The translations under genes were made by a program, and so were the position numbers. Source: JAVBLT01 sp031553315 (lineage in GTDB: Bacteria > Verrucomicrobiota > Kiritimatiellia > RFP12 > DVOR01). Taken from it: DNA of 64,000 bases. Under the pieces are notes generated by a model. The model saw only the letters and a list, made by a program, of their open reading frames with translations. It did no database searches and was not told the DNA's origin. The DNA is taken from assembly GCA_031553315.1 (NCBI GenBank), contig JAVBLT010000001.1, positions 82,897 through 146,896 on the forward strand. The letters are read 5' to 3'. Shown one piece after another: positions 57,223-64,000 of this stretch (position 1 is the stretch's first letter; each line of letters begins with the position of its first letter).

Positions 57223-60200
57223 ATGAAAAAACAAATGATCGCCCTTGGTTGCCTTCTCCTTACAGCCGCCCGCCTCTTCGCCGCCGAAGTGCCCTACGCC
57301 GTCTACACCCCGCCCTACGGTCCCTGGGACCCAAGCGCCTCAAGCGGCAGCACCTCCGTTAATGGCACAGGAAGCTGGACAACCCTCTTCATATCAGAAG
57401 GAATCAGCGTTTCTTCAACCGATCAGGCAAACCGCCGTTTGAGTTACACACTCACCCAAAACAACACAAAGCTCGAACGAGACAGTGTTGTGGTAACAAA
57501 AAGCACCAACACCTACCAGCTTCACATCTTCCGGCAAATCGGCTCCTACAGCTCGCTGTTCGATGACCCCATGATTGGCAACCCCCAGCTCGACATCTAT
57601 AACAACGGAAACAAATTCGGTTCCACGATTACCGTGTCTTCCAGTGGTGTTTCCGGCGCAATCTTCTCCCTCAGCACCAAGAATGTGAGCGGAGCCGCCT
57701 TTACCCGGGACAGCAGCGACACCTGGCTCACCCTCACCTCCACCGGGGGCGGAAATCATTCCTTCTCCGTTACCGCAAATACAACCGGTGAAATGCGCCG
57801 CGGCCGCCTCTACCTCAGCGCCCAAAGCACCACAGGCTTTGGAGCCGTTTCACGCACCTATTCCATTTACCAGCTCCCCGCAAACGCCAAGTGGAGCAGC
57901 GACCTCACCACCGTAACCTTCACCCCGCAAAACGGCGATTCAGCCACCTCCAAATTCTACGATAAAGATACCGCCTACACCACCCTCCCCACCCCCACCC
58001 GCACCGGCTACACCTTCAACGGCTGGTACACCGCCTCCGCCGGCGGCACGAAAGTGACCCCTGCGACCTCCGCCGGAAGCAACACTCACACCCTCTACGC
58101 CCAGTGGACCTCCACCCAGCCCGCCACCATCACCGTGACCTTCAACGCCCAGGGCGGCACCGCCGTAAACAGCAAAACCTACACCGCCAACGCCACCTAC
58201 GGCACCCTCCCCGCCACCACCCGCGCCGGTTACACCTTCAACGGATGGTACACCGCCTCCGCCGGCGGAACAAAGGTGACCGCCACGACCTCCGTCGGCG
58301 CCGCCAGCCACACCCTCTATGCGCAATGGACGGCCGCCACCTTCACCGTGACCTTCAACGCCCAGGGCGGAACCGCCGTAAACGGCAAAACCTACAGCAC
58401 CGGCAACACCTACGGCACCCTCCCCGCCTCCACCCGCACCGGCTACACCTTCAACGGCTGGTACACCGCCTCAACCGGCGGCACGAAAGTGACCGCTTCA
58501 ACCTCCGCAGGCGCCGCCGCCCACACCCTCTATGCCCAATGGACATCCTCCACCCTCACCGTCACCTTCAATTCCCAAGGCGGTACCAGCGTCGACAGCG
58601 AAACCTACAGCCCCGGAGACACTTACGATTGGCTCCCCGTAACCACTCGCTCCGGTTATACCTTCAACGGCTGGTACACAACCTCCACCGGCGGAAAACA
58701 CATCTTCGAAGATTCATCAGTAGGCTCCACCTCCCACACCCTTTACGCCCAATGGGAAAAAGGCGCCACACATGACCTTCAGTTTTACACCCCCAGCGCT
58801 TGGGCCTCATCATTCTATCTGAGCAATGCCTCCGCAACCAAAGCCATCACCGCATTTGCTTACGGCGACCCTGTGTATTTCAGCTATGCCCACAACGACA
58901 GGCTCCAAAAGGCCATCGAAGGCCCCGTCTACAGCACACTGACCCTGACAGGGACAGGCATTGAAAAAACCTACATGTATTATATTGAGGGCGAAATAGG
59001 AGCCAAAGACTATATCTACAACAAAAACCACACATGCCCCATTCTCCAGAATCTCCCCATCGGCAGCTACACCCTTACCTTCACCATCAATTCCAGGAAT
59101 ACCGTCGCGGAAACCTCCTATACCAACAACAAAAAGAGCCTCACCTTCAACGTGACCGCCCCCGCCGGCAAGCTCGGCGTGACCTTCGACCCCCAAGGCG
59201 GCGAGCTTGCCGCAAACACCCGCCTCTATTCCCTCAAAGCCGCCTACGGCACTCTTCCCGCCCCCACCCGCACAGGCTACATCTTCGCCGGCTGGTTCAA
59301 AGCCAAAACCGGCGGAAGCGCCGTCACCCCCTCCACCAGCGTCGGCACCGCCACCCACACCCTCTACGCCCGCTGGAGCCTGCCCCCCTCCATCCACTTC
59401 GCAACAATCCCCCAAGGCACCGTCGGCGTGTACTACACCGCCACCGTGACCTCCGACCGCCCCGGCGTGACCTTCAGCGCCAGCGGCCTCCCCCCCGGGC
59501 TCACGATCGACCCCGCGAGCGGCGCCATCTCCGGCGTGCCCGCCAAAGCCGGGACCTTTCCCAACGCCGCCATCAGAACCGTCAACAAAGCCCGCGAGAC
59601 CGATACCCGCATCGTCGGCATCACCATCGCCCCCATGCCAGCCGCCCTCATCGGCACCTACAACGGCACAATCACCCCCTGTTGCACCACATCACAAATC
59701 CCCACCGGCTCCATCAGCCTCACCATCTCCGCAACCGGTAAAATCACCGCCAAAGAAACCACCGGCGGAAAAATCCGCACCTGGACCATCAACGGCATCT
59801 TCGATGAAGGCGACGGCATCTTCTACGCTTATATTTCCGGAGGCAATCTCCCCGTGATCCTCGCCGACTTCTATATCGATACCTCCAAAGCCCCCTTCAC
59901 CTACATCGAAGGAACCACCGTTGACGGCGATTTCACCGCCGAGCGCAACGCCTTCATCGACAAAACCGACCGGAAAAACCCCGCAGTCGCCAACATCCTC
60001 ACCACCCACACAGGCTACCACACCCTCAGCCTCTTCCTCAACACCGCCGAAGAAAGCGACCCCGCCAGCGGCAGCTACCTCACCGCCACCATCGGAGCCA
60101 ACGGCACCGCCAAATGGGCCGGAAAGCTCACCGACGGCACCGCCGTCAGCGGCACCTCCCCCCTCTTCGCCGACGGCACCCTCCCCTGCTTCTTCCAACC

Positions 60201-60834
60201 CTACCGCGACAAAGCCGCCAGCCTCGCCGTCACCATCAACAGCAACGGCGCCACCCTCCTCGGCAAGGCCACCTGGATCTGCCCCCTCAAAACCGAAACC
60301 GGCGACATCCTCGCCACCCTCACCGGCCACTTCTGCGGCGGCCGCCACGACCCCGCCTTCAACCTCGCCAAATACGACCAAGCCGAAATCACCGCAGATT
60401 ACAGCCCCGAAACCATCAACCCCGACCTTTACCACGCCTGGCTCGGCACCCTCGCCACCACCGCCAAAGGCGCCCTCACCCTCCCCCCCGGCAAAGCCCC
60501 CGCCCTCTGCAAAACCTGCCCCGACTATCACTTCCACGAAACCAACCCCATGCTCACCACCTTCACCTACAACGCCAAAACCGGCATCTTCACCGGCAAA
60601 TTCAACCTCTACACCACCTACCAAGATGCCAAAGGCCTCACCAAGCTCAAAACCGCCAGCGTTCAGCACACCGGCATCCTCAACCCCCTCATGGCTCGCG
60701 CAGGCTTTCCTGCCGGCAGCGGCTTCTACCGCCAGCCCGCCTCCATCCACATCCAAGGCAGCGCCAAACCCACCGCCATCCAGCGCTCCCACACCCTCGC
60801 CGTTCATTCGCCCCACATCCGCGGCGACCAATAA
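57223..60834 (+). CDS. Large secreted protein with five Listeria-Bacteroides (InlB B) repeats
   Basis: The signal peptide is MKKQMIALGCLLLTAARLFA. After an N-terminal region of about 210 residues, four InlB B-type repeats (about 232-510) share GYTFNGWYTASAGGTKV and HTLYAQW. A CARDB-like stretch follows (about 525-645), then a fifth repeat (about 652-716), a putative Ig domain of the He_PIG type (VGVYYTATV, GLPPGLTIDPASGAISGVPA) and a C-terminal 400 residues of beta-rich, Thr/Ala-rich sequence with CKTC and HFHE. No sortase, PEP-CTERM or type IX signal is evident. It is probably a surface adhesin or glycan-binding protein. The last domain is not recognised. Confidence 0.8.
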   Translation: MKKQMIALGCLLLTAARLFAAEVPYAVYTPPYGPWDPSASSGSTSVNGTGSWTTLFISEGISVSSTDQANRRLSYTLTQNNTKLERDSVVVTKSTNTYQLHIFRQIGSYSSLFDDPMIGNPQLDIYNNGNKFGSTITVSSSGVSGAIFSLSTKNVSGAAFTRDSSDTWLTLTSTGGGNHSFSVTANTTGEMRRGRLYLSAQSTTGFGAVSRTYSIYQLPANAKWSSDLTTVTFTPQNGDSATSKFYDKDTAYTTLPTPTRTGYTFNGWYTASAGGTKVTPATSAGSNTHTLYAQWTSTQPATITVTFNAQGGTAVNSKTYTANATYGTLPATTRAGYTFNGWYTASAGGTKVTATTSVGAASHTLYAQWTAATFTVTFNAQGGTAVNGKTYSTGNTYGTLPASTRTGYTFNGWYTASTGGTKVTASTSAGAAAHTLYAQWTSSTLTVTFNSQGGTSVDSETYSPGDTYDWLPVTTRSGYTFNGWYTTSTGGKHIFEDSSVGSTSHTLYAQWEKGATHDLQFYTPSAWASSFYLSNASATKAITAFAYGDPVYFSYAHNDRLQKAIEGPVYSTLTLTGTGIEKTYMYYIEGEIGAKDYIYNKNHTCPILQNLPIGSYTLTFTINSRNTVAETSYTNNKKSLTFNVTAPAGKLGVTFDPQGGELAANTRLYSLKAAYGTLPAPTRTGYIFAGWFKAKTGGSAVTPSTSVGTATHTLYARWSLPPSIHFATIPQGTVGVYYTATVTSDRPGVTFSASGLPPGLTIDPASGAISGVPAKAGTFPNAAIRTVNKARETDTRIVGITIAPMPAALIGTYNGTITPCCTTSQIPTGSISLTISATGKITAKETTGGKIRTWTINGIFDEGDGIFYAYISGGNLPVILADFYIDTSKAPFTYIEGTTVDGDFTAERNAFIDKTDRKNPAVANILTTHTGYHTLSLFLNTAEESDPASGSYLTATIGANGTAKWAGKLTDGTAVSGTSPLFADGTLPCFFQPYRDKAASLAVTINSNGATLLGKATWICPLKTETGDILATLTGHFCGGRHDPAFNLAKYDQAEITADYSPETINPDLYHAWLGTLATTAKGALTLPPGKAPALCKTCPDYHFHETNPMLTTFTYNAKTGIFTGKFNLYTTYQDAKGLTKLKTASVQHTGILNPLMARAGFPAGSGFYRQPASIHIQGSAKPTAIQRSHTLAVHSPHIRGDQ
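57918..58755 (+). repeat. Four tandem DNA repeats of about 200 bp inside the InlB-repeat gene
   Basis: Units begin at about 57918, 58135, 58342 and 58555. Parts of them, such as the stretch encoding GYTFNGWYTAS, are almost identical in DNA. A fifth, more divergent unit lies at about 59179-59376. Such near-identity could permit expansion or loss of units by recombination. Confidence 0.8.
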
Positions 60835-60863
60835 CCAAAAACCCATAATATATCAGCAACCAA

Positions 60864-60896
60864 AAGCGCCGGTCAGCCACCCACTGACCGGCGCTT
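60864..60896. terminator. Long perfect hairpin after the InlB-repeat gene
   Basis: AAGCGCCGGTCAG and CTGACCGGCGCTT form a perfect 13-bp stem with a seven-base loop, 30 bases after the stop. No T run follows on the plus strand (TTCCCC), so it is an atypical terminator or an mRNA-stabilising hairpin. Confidence 0.6.
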
Positions 60897-60938
60897 CCCC
60901 ATATAAAACGATTATTTCCTTCCCACCGCACTCAGGCA

Positions 60939-60966
60939 TTGAAATAAACACCCATTCTGCTATACT
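60939..60966 (+). promoter_or_regulatory. Sigma-70 promoter of the ymdB operon
   Basis: TTGAAA (60939-60944), a 16-base spacer and TATACT (60961-60966), preceded by TGC as in extended -10 promoters, lie 24 bases before the ATG. AAAAGGA serves as ribosome site. Confidence 0.7.
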
Positions 60967-60990
60967 TCCCCCCGAAAAGGAAAACAACGC

Positions 60991-61773
60991 ATGAAGATCC
61001 TCATGATCGGCGACATCGTCGGCGCCCCCGGAAGGCGCATATTCAAAGAGCAAATCCCCAAGCTGCTCCGCGAAAACGCCATCCACGCCCTCATCGCCAA
61101 CGGAGAAAACGCCGCCGCAGGCAACGGCATCACCCTCCCCATCGCCGAAGAACTCTTCAAAGCCGGCGCCGCCATCATCACCCTCGGCGACCACATCTGG
61201 GGCCAAAAAAACTTCGACTCCCAAATCGGCGCCGACAAACGCATCATCCGCCCCGCCAACCTCCCCCCCGGCACCCCCGGCGAAACCATCGCCATCGCCC
61301 AGACCGCCCTCGGCCCCATCGCCGCCCTCTCCCTCCTCGGCCGCACCTTCATGACCCCCTGCGACTGCCCCTTCCGAGCCGCCGACGAAGCCCTCGCCCG
61401 CATCCCCGGCGGCATCCCCGTTTTCGTAGACTTCCACGCCGAAGCCACCTCCGAAAAAATCGCCATGGGCCATTACCTCGACGGCCGGGTCGCCGCCCTC
61501 TGCGGCACCCACACCCACGTGCAAACCAGCGACGCCACCCTCCTCCCCCGCGGCACCGCCTACCTCAGCGACCTGGGCATGACCGGCCCCTACCACTCCG
61601 TCATCGGCCGCGAAATCCAGCCCGTCCTCCGCCGCTTCATCGCCGGCATCCCCGGCAAGTTCGACGTCGCCGAAGGCCCCTGCACCCTCGAAGGCGCCAT
61701 CATCGAAATCGACCGCGGCGCCCGCCTGCCCAAAACCATCACCCCCCTGCGAATCAGAGAGCCCTACATATGA
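60991..61773 (+). CDS. ymdB: YmdB family metallophosphoesterase
   Basis: The 260-residue protein is a clear member of the YmdB/TIGR00282 family: MKILMIGDIVGAPGRRIFKE, LIANGENAAAGNGITLPIAE, ITLGDHIWGQKN, FVDFHAEATSEKIAMGHYLD, CGTHTHVQTSDATLLPRGTA and DLGMTGPYHSVIGRE. It carries the di-metal ligands Asp, Glu, Asn and His in these motifs. Bacillus YmdB is a cyclic-nucleotide phosphodiesterase affecting biofilm genes. The substrate here is unproven. Its stop overlaps the start of the next metallophosphoesterase gene by four bases. Confidence 0.92.
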   Translation: MKILMIGDIVGAPGRRIFKEQIPKLLRENAIHALIANGENAAAGNGITLPIAEELFKAGAAIITLGDHIWGQKNFDSQIGADKRIIRPANLPPGTPGETIAIAQTALGPIAALSLLGRTFMTPCDCPFRAADEALARIPGGIPVFVDFHAEATSEKIAMGHYLDGRVAALCGTHTHVQTSDATLLPRGTAYLSDLGMTGPYHSVIGREIQPVLRRFIAGIPGKFDVAEGPCTLEGAIIEIDRGARLPKTITPLRIREPYI

Positions 61774-63251
61774 ACATCCTCGCCCTCAGCGACCTGCACA
61801 TGACCCCCAAACGCCTCGACGCCAACCGCCGAGGCGACCTCGCCCCCACCCTCATCGCCCGAGCCATCGACCACGCCATCCAGCTCGGCCAAAAGCCCGA
61901 CGTCGTCCTCATCCTCGGCGACTGCATCCACAACGCCGATTCCCTCACCGCCCTCGAAGCCGCCCAAGCCATCCGCGCCCCCGCCGCCCTCCACGGCATC
62001 CCCCTCCTCGCCATCCCCGGAAACCACGACCTCCCCCCCTACGACTTCGCCGTCGCCTTCGACTCCCTCCCCGGCCTCACCGTCATCGGCGACATCGGCT
62101 TCTTCCTCAACTTCGACGACTTCAACCCCGACGGCACCCCCGCCCTCCGCCCCGACGCCGCCTTCGAAGCCCTCGCCGCCATCCGCCACACCCACCCCCA
62201 CCTCACCCTCGTCACCCTCCAACACGCCCCCATCGACCCCGACCACCCCGATTTCGACCGCATCAACGCCCTCCACACCGCCTGCCGCGTGACCCTCTCC
62301 CTCAGCGGCCACATCCACACCGGCACCGCCCCCGAAGACCGCCAAGGCACCCTCCACTACACCCTTCCCAGCATCCACCGCCGCCCCTACCCCTGCGCCC
62401 TCATCACCCTCGACCCCGGCGCCACCCCCGCCGTCACCCCCCTCAACCTCGCCCTCCCCCACCACCTCTCCCTCATCGACTACCACGCCCACACCCAATT
62501 CGCCTACTGCTCCCGCACCTGCGACACCGCCCAGATCATCGACCACGCCCAAGCCTTCAGCCTCGGCGCCCAAGGCATCACCGAACACGCCTGCCAGCTC
62601 TACATGGATCGCCAATACGTCATGACCTTCGCCTGGCAAAACGACCCCGCCCCCCTCCACGCCATCTGGCAGACCCCCCAGCGCGGCCGCATGAAAGAAT
62701 ACCACGCCTGGATGCTCCGCTGGCAAAGCCCCTTCACCCTCATCGGCCTCGAAGTAGACCTCCTCAAAGACGGCGCCCTCTGCCTCGCCCCCCAAGACAC
62801 CCGCGGCTGGGATTACCTCATCGCCGCCATCCACGAGCTCCCCGGCATCACCGATTCCCACACCCAAGCCCAAGCCGAAGCCGCCTTCATGCGCGACATC
62901 GAAGCCTTCACCCGCCACCCCATCGACATCCTCGCCCACCCCTTCCGCTACTTCCTCTGGCACAAACGCCCCACCCCCACCCACCTCTACCGCCCCCTCG
63001 CCCGCCTCCTCGCCCAACACCGCATCGCCGCCGAAATCAACCACCACCAAAACACCGTCGACCCCGCCTTCTTCACAATCTGCCTCGAAGAAGGCTGCAA
63101 ACTCGCCCTCGGCACCGACGCCCACCTCACCAGCGAAACCGCCATGCTCACCCCCCACCTCCAAACCCTCGCCCACCTCGGCCTCACCACCCGCCCCCAG
63201 CTCGACGCCACCCTCCTCCAGCCCGAAACCCTCAAACGCGCCCGTCCATGA
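61770..63251 (+). CDS. Fusion of a calcineurin-like metallophosphoesterase and a PHP-domain phosphatase
   Basis: Residues about 1-225 are a metallophosphoesterase with DLHMTP, LILGDCIHNAD, AIPGNHDLPPYD, LQHAPIDP and SLSGHIHTGT. Residues about 235-490 are a PHP domain with DYHAHTQF, GITEHACQLY, GLEVDLLKDG, DILAHPFRYF, AEINHHQNTV and GTDAHLTSE, keeping the metal-binding His/Glu/Asp set, and resembling histidinol-phosphatase-type PHP enzymes. No frameshift or stop separates the halves. Such a fusion is unfamiliar to me. Two separate phosphoesterase sites suggest consecutive dephosphorylations or a phosphodiesterase-then-phosphatase reaction. It is coupled to ymdB and to the next gene by ATGA overlaps. 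Confidence 0.88.
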   Translation: MNILALSDLHMTPKRLDANRRGDLAPTLIARAIDHAIQLGQKPDVVLILGDCIHNADSLTALEAAQAIRAPAALHGIPLLAIPGNHDLPPYDFAVAFDSLPGLTVIGDIGFFLNFDDFNPDGTPALRPDAAFEALAAIRHTHPHLTLVTLQHAPIDPDHPDFDRINALHTACRVTLSLSGHIHTGTAPEDRQGTLHYTLPSIHRRPYPCALITLDPGATPAVTPLNLALPHHLSLIDYHAHTQFAYCSRTCDTAQIIDHAQAFSLGAQGITEHACQLYMDRQYVMTFAWQNDPAPLHAIWQTPQRGRMKEYHAWMLRWQSPFTLIGLEVDLLKDGALCLAPQDTRGWDYLIAAIHELPGITDSHTQAQAEAAFMRDIEAFTRHPIDILAHPFRYFLWHKRPTPTHLYRPLARLLAQHRIAAEINHHQNTVDPAFFTICLEEGCKLALGTDAHLTSETAMLTPHLQTLAHLGLTTRPQLDATLLQPETLKRARP

Positions 63252-63736
63252 GAATCCTCATCCTCACCGGCCCCGGCAAAGGCAAAACCACCTCAGCCCT
63301 CGGCATGATCCTGCGCGCCCTCGGCCACAGCCAGACCGTCCACCTCATCCGCTTCATGAAAGCCGATCACAACGCCGCCGAATTGCGTCCCCTGAAACAC
63401 CTTCCCGGCATCACCATCCACACCGCCGGCATCGGCTTCCTCCCCCCCGGCGCCGACACCGCCCCCCACCGCGCCGCCGCCCAAAAAGCCCTCCAACTCT
63501 TCCGCGCCTCCACCGCTCACATGATCGTGCTCGACGAAGCCTGCACCGCCCTTTCCCTCAACCTCATTGAGGAAAGCGAGCTCTTCGCTTCACCTCCGCC
63601 CTGCCAAACCCTCATCCTCACCGGCCGCGGCGCCCCCCAAGCCCTCATCGCCCGCGCCGACACCGTCAGCCGGATTGAAAACATAAAACACGGCTATTCC
63701 GCAAACATTCCCGCACAACCCGGCATTGAATTTTAG
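63248..63736 (+). CDS. Cob(I)alamin adenosyltransferase, CobO/BtuR type
   Basis: The 162-residue P-loop protein has GPGKGKTTSALGMILRALGH at the N-terminus, IRFMKADHNAAELRPLKHL, VLDEACTALSLNLI (Walker B) and LILTGRGAPQALIARADTVS, the pattern of CobO/BtuR, which transfers adenosyl from ATP to cob(I)alamin. It is slightly shorter than the usual 190. No other corrin genes are in the window. The start overlaps the fusion gene stop. Its TAG stop is formed by the TA duplication and first G of a 159-bp repeat. Confidence 0.87.
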   Translation: MRILILTGPGKGKTTSALGMILRALGHSQTVHLIRFMKADHNAAELRPLKHLPGITIHTAGIGFLPPGADTAPHRAAAQKALQLFRASTAHMIVLDEACTALSLNLIEESELFASPPPCQTLILTGRGAPQALIARADTVSRIENIKHGYSANIPAQPGIEF

Positions 63737-63896
63737 AGCAGGTTTCGAATGAGATTTCCGGATTTTGCGAAGGTGATTTTTGGTTTTGACAAACGCTTGA
63801 AGTAAGCCGTAGCAACGCTACGGCGATCTGAAAGGGTGAAGTTCAAAAACAAAAAGCATCGAGAAAAAGCGGAAAGATCAATCGAAATATGCTCTA
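63734..63896 (+). repeat. 159-bp MITE-like element, copy C, between two convergent genes
   Basis: The element proper is 63736-63894, exactly 159 bp, flanked by TA at 63734-63735 and 63895-63896, with the same termini and internal perfect hairpin as copy A. It differs from copy B at three positions. The left TA plus G gives the stop of the adenosyltransferase gene, and the right TA plus the complementary G gives the stop of the minus-strand gene that follows. Confidence 0.88.
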
Positions 63897-64000
63897 GACG
63901 GTTGTTTCTTGGGCGAACTGTTTTTCCAGCTCCTGTTTTCTGCGGAGCATGGCAATGTAGATCACGGAGGGAATGGTCACGCGATAGGCAGGCCCCAAGA
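63894..64000 (-). CDS. C-terminal end of an unidentified protein (partial)
   Basis: The minus strand reads open from the window edge to a TAG at 63894-63896. It encodes 34 residues, with AYRVTIPSVIYIAMLRR followed by a charged tail, KQELEKQFAQETTV. A hydrophobic segment then Arg/Lys could be the last helix of a membrane protein, but too little is visible to assign a family. Its stop codon is completed by the right end of the 159-bp repeat. Confidence 0.55.
   Translation of the reverse strand, partial: LGPAYRVTIPSVIYIAMLRRKQELEKQFAQETTV

Noticed and set aside
57918..58755. Regularly spaced DNA repeats as a CRISPR array
   Set aside because: The units are about 200 bp, in frame, and encode InlB B repeats. 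There are no short direct repeats with unique spacers and no cas genes.

Overview
The window looks like chromosome from a GC-rich, diderm, probably anaerobic bacterium of the PVC superphylum (Kiritimatiellota, Lentisphaerota or Verrucomicrobiota would all fit). The assignment is inferred from gene content: an outer membrane (Lnt, LolA-like protein, DUF481 porin-like protein, aryl-polyene pigment cluster), rubrerythrin, a strongly divergent FtsZ beside a normal FtsA, secreted galactan-degrading enzymes and a large secreted protein with Listeria-Bacteroides (InlB) repeats. No rRNA gene, prophage, CRISPR array or transposase gene was found. One tRNA gene (Cys) is present.

Layout. 1-3.2 kb, minus strand: a secreted beta-propeller cytochrome c, a tandem Rid-fold protein and the start of a ResB-like membrane protein. 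3.5-7.3 kb: a secreted LacZ-type GH2 beta-galactosidase. 7.3-7.6 kb: two tandem copies of a 159-bp MITE-like repeat. 7.8-12.9 kb: hom-lysC-cimA-zupT, the aspartate/threonine branch plus citramalate for isoleucine. 13-18.6 kb: NUDIX hydrolase, rubrerythrin, a hybrid histidine kinase, rsmI and a DUF481 protein. 18.7-29.8 kb, minus strand: glgP, a membrane-tethered RRM protein, rpoD, then a run ftsA-ftsZ-lipoprotein-xer recombinase-manC-GH53 galactanase. 29.9-31.2 kb: a secreted metallophosphoesterase.

31.2-44.2 kb is a nearly complete aryl-polyene (APE) biosynthesis and export cluster. A long, tightly overlapping minus-strand operon carries two ketosynthases, dehydratase, ketoreductase, two ACPs, an acyl-activating enzyme fused to a dehydratase, glycosyltransferase, thioesterase, LolA-like carrier, MMPL exporter, acyltransferase and DUF3261 lipoprotein. 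A short divergent operon carries the chain-length factor and a PlsC-type acyltransferase. 44.2-49.6 kb, minus strand: lnt, a GT-C glycosyltransferase, a TraB/GumN-type protein and a UbiA prenyltransferase. 49.6-49.8 kb: tRNA-Cys and a 32-codon basic protein gene.

50-56.7 kb, plus strand: an M48 protease, then folD, an unrecognised 656-aa gene, rsmB, yhcH-like and nadK joined by start/stop overlaps. 56.7-60.8 kb: a 4-fold beta-flower protein and a 1203-aa secreted InlB-repeat protein. 61-63.7 kb: ymdB, a metallophosphoesterase-PHP fusion and a cobalamin adenosyltransferase, ending in another intact copy of the 159-bp repeat.

The most striking unlisted signal is that repeat. Three intact copies of exactly 159 bp have imperfect terminal inverted repeats and TA duplications. 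All insertions whose gene context can be read sit on a stop codon, where the TA plus the first G of the element make TAG. The second main point is the FtsZ with altered catalytic T7-loop residues but a preserved FtsA-binding tail.
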